Shown here: piece after piece, positions 51,226 to 63,690 of the stretch
How positions within the stretch are numbered: the first letter of the stretch is position 1
How the letters are laid out: each line of letters starts with the position of its first letter
NCBI GenBank assembly: GCA_014905825.1
Contig: JACGCN010000005.1
Span: 558,001 to 622,000 of the forward strand
Source: Lyophyllum atratum
Lineage: Eukaryota > Basidiomycota > Agaricomycetes > Agaricales > Lyophyllaceae
DNA: 64,000 nucleotides
Direction: 5' to 3'
The notes under the pieces: generated by a model
The model's database searches: none
The model's input: the letters and a program-made list of their open reading frames with translations, nothing else
What the model was told of the DNA's origin: nothing
Program-made: the position numbers and the translations under genes

Positions 51226-52467
51226 TCACGTCCTACAAATAACAAGTACTCCCCGAGCACGCAGCTTCGGTAATTTGGAAGTCACTTCGATTCCGTGGTT
51301 GAGCCAGGTACCGTGAAGAACCAGCTCCACGCGCCGCAGGCTGCCCAGCGCAGATTGCGTAAGGCAATCGTCGACGATGCCCCACCCCCCGTGCCTGTGC
51401 CCATGCGACAACCGGATCTTCTCTAATGGATGTGTGCTCGAGCCAAGGTCGCTTAGTACTCTTACGATACCGCACAGGGGCATCCGTTTCGAGAGCTCGA
51501 GCGTCCTAAGACAAGGCAAGTTTTTCAAATATACTTCAGCACCCGCGAGATCGGTTTCTGACCCTGCAGTTCGTCAATCCTTAATACTTGTCGACGGCGA
51601 TGACGGCAATGGCAACTTACAATATCTATCCGAGGAACTAATCTTGAGGTGCTCCAGGGACGAAGAGGTAATCTTGAGCAGCCTTTTGACGAGCTCGGGA
51701 CGGGTCCGGTCAAAAATATCCAGACTGTGGATCGTTCTTAGTCTATGGGAAAACTCCGGATGCAAAAGACAATCTGCGATGGGAAACAGGTCGCCCCTGT
51801 TGGCGATGTGCAATCTCTCCAAGCAACCTTCGTGTCGAGCATCCTGAATCAAACAGGTCCTGCTATCGATATCATTGTTCAACTGGCGAGTGATCGCGAG
51901 GTAGATCCACCGCAACATGGTCGGACGAGGCTGTACGTCGCGGACAGCGATATCCTTGAGATGGAGAGCTTTCAAATTTGGCAGGCAGGTGATAAAGGAC
52001 AACAGAGTCAGCTGGTTTGATACGACGAACTGTTCGAGATAAAGTTCCTCCACGGAAGGACATTTCAGAAGGCCCGAGAAGGCGAGCTGGAGGTGATGTG
52101 GGAAGCTATACCATCGCACGCCCCGCAACGACAGCTGTTGTACATGATGGAGTGACTGAAGGATCTTCCCGAGGACTTGAAGGGTAGAATCGGCCAAGTC
52201 CGAGGTAGACATCCATCGGAAATGTTGGACTTCGAAAGAACGAATCAGGTCGGCAAGGTCGTGATTGCGGGATAGACATTTATGAAGAGAAATGATTTGA
52301 TACTCTGCAGCGGGGGATTCGCAGTTGATGGTAACATTCTGAAAGAGAAGGGCACGACATCTGTGAGACCATGATCGGCAAACGGTGGAGCATCGCGCGA
52401 GAGTGTGAAGATCGCCGCGGAAGGGGTCGATGATAAGATGGATGATTTCTTGGGGAATATACGACAT
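51226..52467 (-). CDS. F-box protein (copy 1)
   Basis: Two exons: 52467 to about 51624, then about 51569-51226, joined in frame as DRY-W-SETDLAGAEVYL. Residues 1-45 are an F-box-like head (MSYIPQEIIHLIIDPF, LARCSTVCRSWSHRCRALLF), which would bind Skp1 in an SCF ubiquitin ligase. The rest carries leucine-rich stretches (LSLRGVRWYSF, VEELYLEQF, LKALHLKDI, LRTLELSKRM), a probable substrate-binding surface. It ends RARGVLVICRT. A longer start at 52515 is possible, but 52467 matches copy 2. Confidence 0.78.
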
Positions 52468-53039
52468 AGAGAGTGCATAGAGTTTGGGAGCATTACGACA
52501 ATTTGGACTTCGCATAGTCGACTCTTTTTATAGGCTGTGGATGATGATCTGTCGAGGAAAGATATGCCATATGTTGCAGCACTACCACCACGTCAAACCC
52601 GTCAGAGCAACCACGTTCTACGTAGTGTGGCAAGGCCATGCATGGCAGAAGTGTCCCAGGGAATGTTTGAATGACGAAATGTGTGATGGCAGTTCGCCAC
52701 CAGTGGTTTGTTAGAAAGATCCTCCGTCACGGTCATCTTTTACAAGAATGCGGTTGCGTTGAGGTCACCATAGTTGCCAGCTGTTCAAAACTAACGGCGG
52801 CAAGTAACGCGCAATCAACATATTGGCAATTTACAGTTCCGTATTTCATGGTCTGAGCACCCAAGAATTCGCTTGGCCTATGTGCTCTCGCGTTTTAAAG
52901 TCTGTCCAGGTGGAGGGAGTGCACCCGTCAGTACATGTATCCTAGGAGATAAAACCAGGCCACTGTACCAATCCTCGTGCAGTGCTGGGTCATCTATACT
53001 CCATCCCCTTCAGAACCCACGCCACCTCGAACCCAAACG
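52468..53039. other. spacer between F-box copies
   Basis: Promoter of copy 1 and duplicated downstream flank of copy 2 (52850-53040); no gene. Confidence 0.5.
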
Positions 53040-54283
53040 TCAAGTCCTACAGATGACAAGAATTCCCCGGTCACGCAACTTCGGGAATTGGTCGGAAGTC
53101 AGTTCGGTCTCGCCATGGAACCAAGTGTCGTGAAACACCAGCTCCACACACCGCAAATTCCCCAGCGCGTATTGGGTGAGGCAATCATCAACAATGCCCC
53201 ATCCATTGTCCCCCTGTCTGTGTGACAAACGAATCTTCTCCAACGGATGGCTGCTCGGGCCCAGGTCACTGAGTACCCTTATAATACCAGACAGGGGCAT
53301 CCATCTGGAGAGTTCGAGTGTTTTAAGGCAAGGTAGGTTCTTCAAGTGCACCTCACCTCCCGCGAGATCGGTTTCCGAGTCTGCATTCCGTGAGTCGCTG
53401 ACATTCCTAATAACTATGGCCACTCACAATGTATATCTGAACTTATTTTCAGATGTTCCAATGACGAAGACATGATGTTGAGCAGCCTTCTGACGAGTTC
53501 GGGAGGGGTCTGGGCAAGAATGTCCAGGCTGCGGGTCATCCTCAGCCTTCGGGAGAACTCCGGCTGGAGGAGACAGCCCACAATGGGAAACAAGTCACTC
53601 CTGTTGGCGTAGTGCAACTGTTCTAAACCACCATCGTATCTAGCATCCTCAATCAGACAGGCGGTGCTATTGATGTCATCGTTTAGCTGGCAAGTGATTG
53701 CGAGGTAAATCCGTCGAAATATGGTGCGACTAGGCTGTGCGTCACGCTGTAAGTCGGTGACAGCAACATCCTTGAGATGAAGAGTCTTCAACTTTGGAGG
53801 GCAGGTGATAAACGATAACAGGGTCGACTGATTCGATATGACAAACTTCACGAGATGGAGTTCCTCCACAGAAGGGCGTTTTAGTAGCTCGGAGAAGGCG
53901 AGTTTGAGGTGACGCGGGAAGCAAAACCATCGCACATCCTGTAACGACAGCTGCCGTACCTGGTGGAGCAACCTAAATATTTGCCCGAGAGCCCGAAGCG
54001 TAGAATGGGCTAACTTCGAGGTAGACTTCCATCGCAAATTTTGGACCTCGAAAGAGCGAATGAGATGGGCAAGGTCATGATTGCGGGATAGATGTTTTTG
54101 AAGAGAGATGATTCGGTGCCTTGCCGAAGATGTTTCCCAGTCAACGGTGATATTCTGGAAAAGAAGGGCGCGACTCCGTGGAGCCCATGATCGGCAAACG
54201 GTGGAGCATTGTGCGAGAGTGTGCGGGTCGTCGCGGAAGGGATCAATGATAAGGTGGATAATCTCCCGGGGAAGATAGGACAT
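53040..54283 (-). CDS. F-box protein (copy 2)
   Basis: Tandem paralogue of copy 1. Start at 54283 (MSYLPREIIHLIIDPF), exon 1 to about 53444, intron starting GTGAGTGG, exon 2 joined as H-Y-SETDLAGGEVHL and ending RDRGILVICRT at 53040. Same order of F-box head and leucine-rich blocks (SVEELHLVKF, LKTLHLKDVA, LKTLELSRWM). Copy 2 has a few extra residues (LQRDAQPSRT versus VQPRPT). Both open and spliced alike, so both may work. Confidence 0.78.
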
Positions 54284-55578
54284 AGCGAGCGTGCAGAGTT
54301 CGCGGGAGGATTTCTGTGACTTTGGCTGTGCATCGTTGACTCTTGATGTAGGCTATGAATCTGACAGGGAACGGCGTGTCATCAGTTGCAGCACTGACAA
54401 CGCGTCAAGTGCTTCACAACAACCGCACTGTGGTGAGGCCATGCGACGTAGAGGTGCCCTACGGACACCTGGCTCAGGAGTTGGTATGGGGAAATGTAGT
54501 CGAAGAGCCGTGGTTCGCGGAAAAGACCTTGCGTCATAAACTCTCCGTGGCTCCTCACAACTTGGATAATTATAGTCACGCCGAGGTCCCTGTTGATTCA
54601 GATGAACAAGTGACGCGCAATCAACTCGTTGACAGCTTGAGGTCCCATGTCTCTCGTAGTCTCCGGTGGGAATCGAACTTAGCAAACGAGCACCTGAATA
54701 TTCGCTTGCCCTGGGCAGTAAAAATTATTGGCGAGAAGACGATGAGTCGTTCAAGACACGCACCACTTCACTCACAGTCACCCAGCCGCTCTAGTGGCCA
54801 GCCATTACTGCAACGTTGAACTCCTGGTATCTTCCAGTTAGCGACCTTCAGGTAGGAGTAATCTTCGTCGTGACGGTCCAGGAGTCTGATAGCCCAGTCG
54901 GCCGATGCATGCGGAAAACATAGGTTCTTTGGCTTGTCATTGCCGCCGTTGACGCGTTGACGGTCCCAGGCAATATTCAGTATTCTTCAGACAAGTCAGA
55001 TCAACGGGAATTCCCACGGCCAATCTCCACCTTTACCTCGACCCCCACCATCGTCATTAGTAGTAGTCGCACAGGCACACATAGAATGCGGAGGCTCTGG
55101 TAAGGAATAGCCCCTGTGAAATATACCCCAAATCCTCACCAAAATCTGCACAGATCAACACGGCTAAGGATCAAGATACCTCGAATACCTGTGTAGTAAT
55201 TTTCCAGAGAATTCGACTCATTCCATGATAGACATAGAAGAAATGGTCATTGGTTCGAAATCGATGGAACGCCTTCGTCGAATCCTTGCTCGTTATTAGG
55301 ACTTGGTGCTCACGGCATCTTGAGTGCAGCTGAGCAGCTGACATCGAGATTTCTCACACGAACAGCCTAGGCTCCCGTGCTGACGCGTTTGAAGGCAAAT
55401 GGAATCGTAAGCATCGAGCGTTATCCTCAATCTCAGAAGCATCCTCTTGTTATACTTGGGGTTAGCACATGTGGTCAGCGCCAACGTCTAAATTCCTTGG
55501 ACCACATGCACCCGTCGTGGAATCGTTACAAAACCTACAAGAATTGGTGGCGAAACTCAACTCACTCTCCAAATCAAC
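54284..55578. other. intergenic region
   Basis: No gene supported. The first 150 bp are the F-box promoter, similar to the region before copy 1. A 154-codon plus-strand frame (54355-54819) has no recognisable content. Confidence 0.5.
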
Positions 55579-57874
55579 ATGCTTCTGATCACTCGCCCTC
55601 TTCTCTTGCGATTTGTGGGTGTGATCACAGCGCCAACAGCCCCAATAATCGACCTTGGATATGCACAATACGAAGGAACTCTCGATCCGACAACTGGAAA
55701 TGCCATATTCCTTGGGATGCGCTATGCTGCGGCGCCGACAGGTAGGATGCCGTTTGCTAATATGTTGAAAAGCTCAAAATGTTCCTATCAGGCAGTCTGC
55801 GCTGGCGAGCCCCCCAAGCGCCTGCCACTGTCGCGGGGGTCCAACAAGCCAATGCGCAACCACCTTCGTGTAACGTTGCAGGTTTCGGGCTTTCTCCACC
55901 CGACCCATCACCTCAACAAGTGCTTAAAATCCAAGCTGCAGCTGTCGAGTCAGAGGACTGTCTCTTCCTCAAGTAGATATCTAGTTCACACCCTGTTGCA
56001 GACCTAATGTCCTGCTAGCGTCTTCACCCCAAAATTTCCGACTGATCCCGGAGGACGAAGGCCTGTAGTGGTTTGGATACATGGGTAAGCACGGCCTGCT
56101 TCGACTTTCTGAAGTCGAATTCGTAGAACTCATGACAAAACGCAGGGGTGGATACCAGGAGGGTAGCGCCTCTACATTCAACGGACAAGACCTCATCCGC
56201 AAAGCTACTGGTGGGGTAGTTGCTGTTGTGATCCAATACCGATTAGGAGCTTTCGGCTTTTTAGCCGGAAGTAAAGTCAAAGCAGGCGGCGCTCTCAACG
56301 CAGGATTATGTAGGCCCTTAACTGATGCCCACAGTTCTTACTGAAGGCTAATTGCGCAAACTAGTGGACCAACAATTCGCTCTTCAATGGGTTCAAAGTC
56401 ATGTGGGTCGGGTCATCTAGTTTTGATACTCGACTAAGCCCGTATCAATAGATCACACAGTTTGGTGGCGATCCAAAGAAGGTGACAATCTGGGGAGAAT
56501 CCGCCGGTATGTGTTTCGGCTTCAGTACCACCATGTTACATCCTTATTGTTCCTTTACCAGGTGCTGGCTCAGTACTTCAACATGTTATTGCCCATGATG
56601 GGAAGACCAATCCTCCGCTCTTCAGAGCAGCTATATCAAGCTCGAGCTACCTACCACCTCAGTATGACTTCGACGATTCTATTCCGGAGGTTAGTGCTGA
56701 CTTGTCATCGAGATCAACAAGTTAACCTTCGCTGATTAGGCGCAGTACAGCAACTTAGTCTCCCTGACCAAGTCAGCGCCATCCTTCTCCACTCTATGAA
56801 AACAAAGACTGACAAACATTTACAGTTGTACCTCCTCCGCGGACACTCTTACTTGCCTTCAAAGGGTAGATATTGCAACGCTGCAGGCAGCGAATGTCAA
56901 TATCTCCACCAGCGCGGTCTTTGGAACGTCCGTATTCGTCCCAGTTGTTGACGGGACGTTGATCACACAGCGTCCAACTTTGGGTTTGAAACAACGGAAA
57001 GTCAACGGGGTACGTTTTGTTCATTAAAATGTCCCCGTTCGTCGAATCCTAATAGTCCGCATAGTTAGCGCTATTGACGGTCATGAATACCTTCGAAGGC
57101 TTCATTTTTGTCGACCAGAACTCGACGATACGGATTCCGGCATATATTGGCCAGCTATTCCCAAAATTCGGGACCCGAGAGATTACTAGAGCAGCTGCCT
57201 TGTATGCAAGCCTGGGCACTCCTATCTCTCAGGCTGACGCTATCATGGGAGAATGTAGGTCCATTAGCTCGTCGACCGTTTAAACTATTACTAATCCGTA
57301 TCTTCGCAGCTATTTTTCAATGCCCGACATACTTCCTACTGCGCCCCTTCTTTGGGCAGTCGTGGAAGGTAAGTTCAGCCCCTATGTATCATTAAATACG
57401 CCCAGGACTAAGACATGTTCCAAAGGCAGAGTTTGCCATCCCACCAGCCCATCACGGAGATGATATTCAATATTATTTCCCTTCGTACGCCCTGTCTTAT
57501 GACCATTCTAACCTGGCAGGGACCTGACATCTTTTATAGACAAACTCCGTCCGGGTTCCCAGCGTTTAATAACACTGCATTCGATAGAGCGTTTTCCGAA
57601 CAGTTCTTGGACTTTGCCATGAGGTTGAACCCCAATGTGAAAGCGCGCCACCTGTTGAACATAATTCCTCCATGGAATACTTGGGACATCAGGAATACCG
57701 AGATGCTCTTCAACAGGACTGCCGATGGGGCGCCTCTTGTTAAGGCGACTTCAACATCTAGCACCTTACTGGACAGATGCACGTAAGTTGTCGAGCCTTT
57801 CTCGTGGATTATTTGCCTGGTTTTGACAAGCCTTTAGGTTTTGGGAGAGTGTTTCCGCTCTATCTGCTCAGTAG
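55579..57874 (+). CDS. secreted type-B carboxylesterase (copy 1)
   Basis: About a dozen exons. The start at 55579 gives a short signal peptide (MLLITRPLLLRFVGVITAPT). Alpha/beta-hydrolase of the cholinesterase-like family: LGYAQYEGTLDPTTG, LRWRAPQAPATVAG, AVESEDCLFLNVFTP, VVVWIHGGGYQEGSAS, IQYRLGAFGFLAG, FGGDPKKVTIWGESAG with the Ser nucleophile, FRAAISSSSYLPPQ, DTLTCLQRVD, NTFEGFIFVD, and IPPAHHGDDIQYYFP with the likely catalytic His. It ends FWESVSALSAQ. Hydrolyses esters of unknown nature outside the cell. First of three tandem paralogues and the most diverged. The stretch about 57840-58220 separates it from copy 2. Confidence 0.83.
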
Positions 57875-58221
57875 GAGGCGGTTCATGTTTGACTGTTCAA
57901 TGGAAAGTCGTGGTCCTTGATCTGGCTAAGGATGAGATTATTTCTGGTGGGATTCGTCTATCGTTGCCGTCCCGAAGTGGCGAATTCGATGCACCCTGTG
58001 TTCCTCGTCATTCTGTGCACATAAGTTTCTCCGCTCGGCCCTTATCGGACCTTTTCCCGTCAAACACCTATTTGATATATTTTGGGATAGAGCGCACACA
58101 ATTCGGAGACCCATACGACCCGAGGATCCCAGCTGACACGAGAAGCCACCCTTCGGGGTTATGAAAAACCACATAAAAAGGTCCGGTCTGTGGACATTCC
58201 AGACACCCCCACATAACTTCC

Positions 58222-60541
58222 ATGGCTTTCGGTCGCAGTGTTCTTTTCGTCCTGTGGAGTGTTTTGACATTCAGTCCCGCAGACGTCTTCGCGGCTACAG
58301 TTCCTGTCGTCGATCTTGGATATGCCAGATACTCGGGAACATTCGATCAAACCACGAAGACTACTCAATTCCTCGGAATGCGCTTCGCAGCCCCGCCTAC
58401 TGGTAAGCCTGTTGTCATTGACCATTCCTTCAGCCCAATTTCGACATTGTTGAAGGTACCTTGAGATGGCAGGCACCTCAATCGCCAGCAACAACCCCCG
58501 GGATCCAAAAGGCGGAGACTGAGCCGGCCCATTGTTTCTTCGCTGGCCAAGGAAATGCTCCGGCGACTCCTTTTCGCGAAAACAAGTCAAGAAAACGCAA
58601 TCCGTTTTTCGCTTCCGAAGACTGTCTTTTCTTGAAGTTAATACTCTTTTTATGTTCACCCTCGATGCAAGCCTCACGAGACGCAGTGTATACCTTCCTG
58701 GGCAGCTGTCTCAGAGCAAGCCGCTCCCAGTCGTCATATGGATCCATGGGTATCTCGTGTTCTGTATATTCCCTTACACTACTGCTGACTCTTCCCTAGG
58801 GGTGGATACATGTCGGGAAGCGCGTCAGGATTCAACGGCGCAGATATCTACGATGGAAAGGACCTCATTCGAGAGTCGAACAACGGAGTCGTGGTTGTGG
58901 TGATCCAGTATCGTCTTGGTGTTTTTGGGTTCTTACCTGGGAAAGAAGTGAAGAAAAACGGCGCCCTGAATGCAGGACTGCGTAAGTTCTTTTGCGCTTC
59001 CGGTATATTTCAAAGCTTAGGATCTTGTCTTGTCAGTGGATCAGCAATTTGCTTTTCAGTGGGTGCAGAAAAACGTGAGTACTTCCTGTCCAGCAGACTT
59101 AGCGACTAACGAAAACATTTATGTTATAGATCCGGAAGTTCAATGGTGATCCTACTCAAGTCACACTTTGGGGGCAGTCGGCAGGTAGGATTTCCCTTCC
59201 TATCGATCATGAACCGGCTCTTACAGTTTTCATAGGTGCCGGATCAGTCTTGCAACACGTTGTCGCCAATGGTGGAAAGACCTCACCCCCTTTGTTCAGG
59301 GCAGCGATCACTAGCTCATCCTTTCTACCTTCTCAGTATGGTTACGGTGATCGCATTCCCGAGGTACTTGTTCGTACTTCACTCCCCATCTCCAAATTTT
59401 GACATCAGACCAGATATTATACAATGAAGTAGTCTCTCAGACCAAGTAAGTTCTTCAGAGCTTCGGCCCTTGGCGAAATGTTCATCCAGGAAACCGTATA
59501 GCTGCTCTTCTGCGTCCAATACACTTGCTTGTCTTAGAACGGTCGATGCTCTGACTCTTGAAGGAGTAAACGGGGACGTCGGAAATAGTGGCTTCTTCGG
59601 GACTTTTGTATTTGTGCCCGTTGTGGATGGGGAGTTCATCAGAGAGCGACCGACGGAGGCATTGAAGCAGAGAAAAGTGAACGGGGTATGTGTACTGTCG
59701 TCCATCGATAGTCATGTACCACTGATGAAGTTGTATTCAGGACATCCTTCTGACGGTGACTAACGCATTCGAGGGAGCGCTCTTCATAGATCCAACGAAC
59801 TCACCGAATGTAGACGTGAGGAACTATGTGGCCCAACTCTTCCCTGATTTCAAAACCAAGGAGATTGCCGCCGCTGCAGCGCAGTATCAGAATGTTGGAT
59901 CACCCATTTTCCAGATCACTGCGATAATGGGAGAAGGTTTGTTTTTCCTCAGCACTTGACCTCGAGTTTTGCTGACAGGTGATTGAATGACCAGCAATCT
60001 TCATTTGCCCCACATACTTCCTTTTACGTGCGTTTGGCGGACGTGGGTTCAAGGTGAGCTGACTAGGCGAGATAGCCACGAGCTCGGAATTCTGATTCTT
60101 GCCGCAGTCCGAATTTGCCATCCCACCAGGGGGACACGGCAATGACGTCGCTTATTATTTCCCTTTGTAAGTGTCTCTTACGGAAGTCCGTGTCCAGCCA
60201 CTGCTTGACACGCTCGCAGGGGCAATGCACCGCCTTTCAGCAATCTCGCTTTCGATAAGGCCTTTTCTGAATCATTCTTGGACTTTGCGATGGCTCTGAA
60301 TCCTAACGTCAAGTGGAACTCTTCGAACATCACTCCAAAATGGGAATTATGGGCGGGTGAGACAGAGATGCTCTTTAATATGACACAAAGTGGTCTACCG
60401 GACATCCGCGCCATCCGAACATCGACTGCCCTGCTGGAAAGGTGCAAGTAAGTTTGTTCTGATGAACAAGAACGGTTGCGTAGATTAACATGATCCTCCT
60501 ATAGCTTCTGGGAGAGTATGGCTGCTTCCTCAAGCCAATGA
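58222..60541 (+). CDS. secreted type-B carboxylesterase (copy 2), GQSAG elbow
   Basis: Paralogue with signal peptide MAFGRSVLFVLWSVLTFSPA. Same exon plan as its neighbours: LGYARYSGTFDQTTK, LRWQAPQSPATTPGIQ, SEDCLFLNVYLPGQ, VVIWIHGGGYMSGSASG, IQYRLGVFGFLPGK, VTLWGQSAG, FRAAITSSSFLPSQYGYG, VFVPVVDGEFIRERPTEA, AIFICPTYFLLRAFGGRGF, FAIPPGGHGNDVAYYFP. It ends FWESMAASSSQ with TGA at 60539-60541. The nucleophile elbow reads Gly-Gln-Ser-Ala-Gly instead of the usual Gly-Glu-Ser-Ala-Gly. The Ser and His are kept, so it may be active with altered kinetics or specificity. A CATAAAAAGG box lies about 50 bp before the ATG. Confidence 0.83.
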
Positions 60542-61084
60542 ATAGAAAAACCAATGTCAAGAACGTATTTGTATGTCCGGAATAACTTGCGTTTACAGAT
60601 CTTTTGCAATTGTCCGGAAATGAGGCTGCCTCGGCCGTTCATCAAACAGCTCCTGCAGAGTGCTATCCTGTCCTGTCCTGTACAGACTTCATATATATCG
60701 AAATCTCGAGACGCAGGATCTCTAATCTTGGAGATTTCAATTCGCAGGCACAGCAAGCCCGTTTAACTTGTTCAAAGACATCACTATGGAAGACGGTAAC
60801 TCATGAATTGTTGTAGGTCCGATCTATTTTTATAGATCACATTGCATCATGACTTCCTAATCGGATTGCTAGTAAACGTCACCTGAGAAATACGAGTGGA
60901 AAGGTTACTATGTACTCATCAAGGGCCAAGGCGTATTCCCATCCCATTGGCATCATTGGGATATGAGCGAATCACGCGGCACTAGCACTCCCATCTGATG
61001 CGCCGAATAGGTTTCCACGACGTAGTGTATAAAGGATACGCCAATCTGTAATGTATGGTCTTTTCTGACATCCCAGAACCTCGT
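60542..61084. other. spacer between carboxylesterases 2 and 3
   Basis: Promoter of copy 3, with TATAAAGG at 61028-61035 about 55 bp before the ATG. No gene. Confidence 0.55.
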
Positions 61085-63427
61085 ATGGTGTTCGGTCGCA
61101 TTTCTTGTGCGCTTTTGAGTGCCTTGGCATTCAATTCTGCAGTCGTTCTTGCAGTCACAGTCCCTGTGGTAGACCTTGGATATGCCAAATACTCTGGAAC
61201 TTTCAATGAAACTACTAAAACCACACAATTTCTCGGTATCCGTTTTGCAGCTCCACCCACTGGTAAGCCATTGGCTGTTCAACGATTACTTGAGTGCCAT
61301 TTGACATTCTCTAAGGTGCCTTGCGATGGCAACCACCTCATCCACCAGCGACTACCCCTGGAATTCAGCTAGCGACGAAGGAGCCTGCCGCATGCCTCCC
61401 CGCCGCTTTTCCAGGTATAGGAATGGCTCCGGAGACTCCTTTCCGTCCACACGAGTTGAGGAAACGGGACTCGTTCTCCACTTCCGAGGACTGCCTTTTC
61501 TTAAAGTCGGTATACCCCGATGCTCCATCGCCCTTATAATAAGTCTTATGAAAGATAGTGTTTACCTTCCAGAGCAGCTCTCTCAGAAAAAACGGCTTCC
61601 AGTCGTTGTCTGGATCCATGGGTAGCATCATGATCATATGCTGGTTGTCAATAACACCGCTCATTAGCTTCCAGGGGTGGTTACGATATGGGAAGCGCTT
61701 CAGGGTTCACTGGGACAGATTTCTTCGACGGCAGAGACCTCATTCGTGAGTCAAACAATGGCGTCGTGGTTGTGATCATCCAATATCGCCTTGGCGTTTT
61801 TGGTTTCTTGCCCGGAAAGAAAGTCAAGAAGGATGGTGCTTTGAATGCAGGATTGCGTACGTGAAACATCTACATTGCCTGTACGTCAGCACTCAGCATG
61901 GGAGACAGTGGATCAACAGTTTGCCCTTCAGTGGGTGCAGAAATATGTAGGCATCCGTTCAGTTCGAAGCCAAGCCTCCACAATTAATGACGGAACCTGT
62001 AGATCCGAAAATTCAACGGCGACCCCACTCAAGTTACAATTTGGGGAGAATCATCCGGTAAGGTTCACCATGTATAGTACTGGTAGGTCTATCCTGACCT
62101 ACATACCGCCTTCCATACAGGTGCCGGATCTGTGCTACAACATGTCATTGCTAATGGCGGAGAGACTTCACCTCCCTTGTTTAGAGCAGCCATCACAAGC
62201 TCGACCTTCTTGCCGTCTCAATATGGTTATGGTGACCGCATTCCAGAAGTACGTGGTCGCACTAGGACTTCCTGTGTTCGGGATCTCTGACTGTGATACA
62301 GATACTATACAATGAAGTTGTTTCTCAAACCAAGTGAGCTTCGGAAGCAGTCTCGTTTCTTTGCAAAGTACTGAGGCTCGCTAAAGTTGCTCCTCCGCGC
62401 CCGACACGCTAGCTTGCCTAAGAACGGTGGATGTTCAGATTCTCGAGGCAGCCAATACGAAGATCGGGGCTAGCGGGTTTTATGGCACTTTTGTCTTTGT
62501 TCCAGTCGTGGATGGGGAATTGGTCAGAGAGAGACCCACGGAGGCGCTGAAAAGGAGAAAAGTCAATGGGGTGCGCACACACTGATACACTGAAAAAGCT
62601 TTGCGTCGACCACTAATGGCATGTATCCAGGATGTTATTTTGACCGCCACTAACACGTTTGAGGGATCTGCCTTCATCGATCCGAAGACACCTGAAAATG
62701 TAGATGTGGGGAACTATGTAGCCCAGCTCTTTCCCAATTTTGGCGCAGAAGAGGTTGCTGCTGCTGTTGCGCAGTACCAGAGTCTTGGATCACCCCTCTT
62801 TCAGCTCGCGGCAATCATGGGGGAAGGTGAGTCGCCGCCGACAACGTCAGGGTTCGCGAGAGAATAACTCAAACGGCCAGCTATCTTCATCTGCCCCACA
62901 TACTTCCTCTTACGGGCTTTCGGCGGGCGTGGATTCAAGGTGAACTTGACAATCAGAGTACATAGTATCCGTGGATCTTCAACTTCCTATTGCAGTCCGA
63001 ATTTGCCATTCCACCAGGCGGTCATGGAAGTGATGTGGCTTATTACTTCCCTCTGTACGTGTATTCGACGACCGTGACCGACCAGATATGTATAACAGCC
63101 CCACAGGGATAATGTGCCGCCTTTCGCGGACCCCGATTTCGTCAAGGCCTTCTCGCAATCGTTTCTGGACTTTGCGATCACTCTTAATCCCAACGTAAAA
63201 TCGGGCGCTCCAACTATCACTCCAAAATGGCCAACATGGGCTGGTGAGACAGAGATGCTCTTTAATAAGACGGAAGGAGGTCTACCGGATATTCGTGCCA
63301 TTAAAACGTCGAGGGAACTTTTGGAACGGTGCAAGTGAGTTGATCCTGACTGCTTGGCAGACGTTACGAATAGTGCTAATCGTCACAAAGCTTCTGGGAG
63401 AGTGTGGGCACTTTGTCCGGTCAATGA
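61085..63427 (+). CDS. secreted type-B carboxylesterase (copy 3)
   Basis: Closest to copy 2, with near-identical blocks. The start at 61085 places the signal peptide (MVFGRISCALLSALAFNSAV) at the N-terminus; an ATG ten codons earlier is less suitable. LGYAKYSGTFNETTK, LRWQPPHPPATTPGIQ, SEDCLFL, VVVWIHGGGYDMGSASG, IIQYRLGVFGFLPGK, VTIWGESSG (Ser nucleophile), FRAAITSSTFLPSQYGYG, FVFVPVVDGELVRERPTEA, AIFICPTYFLLRAFGGRGF, FAIPPGGHGSDVAYYFP, ending FWESVGTLSGQ. Stop TGA at 63425-63427. A tandem array of this kind suggests dosage or substrate diversification for extracellular ester breakdown. Confidence 0.83.
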
Positions 63428-63690
63428 AGGGCGTGGTCGAGTATTGCTCCGATGGCCGAAAAAGTCATTTACCAAATTACAGGTGTCGTCCATAAATGAG
63501 GTTGATTTGCTCTTCAAACTTAACAAGATCGTTTTCGCTACATTTATGAGTAGATAAATGGAAGGGCGCCGGGTACGGCGCCAACAAGAAGCGGCGGTGT
63601 GATGAGGTAATAATCTAGTTATGGCAAGGGCGCGAGGGGCGGCCTTACACTAAAGATCTTGGATGGAGGGGAAGGGGTATGCATCCGCTG

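Noticed and set aside
54355..54819. 154-codon plus-strand frame upstream of the F-box pair
   Set aside because: No recognisable domain or splice support and it lies in the F-box 5' flank.
55240..55275. Possible tRNA B box (GGTTCGAAATC)
   Set aside because: No A box or cloverleaf could be formed around it.
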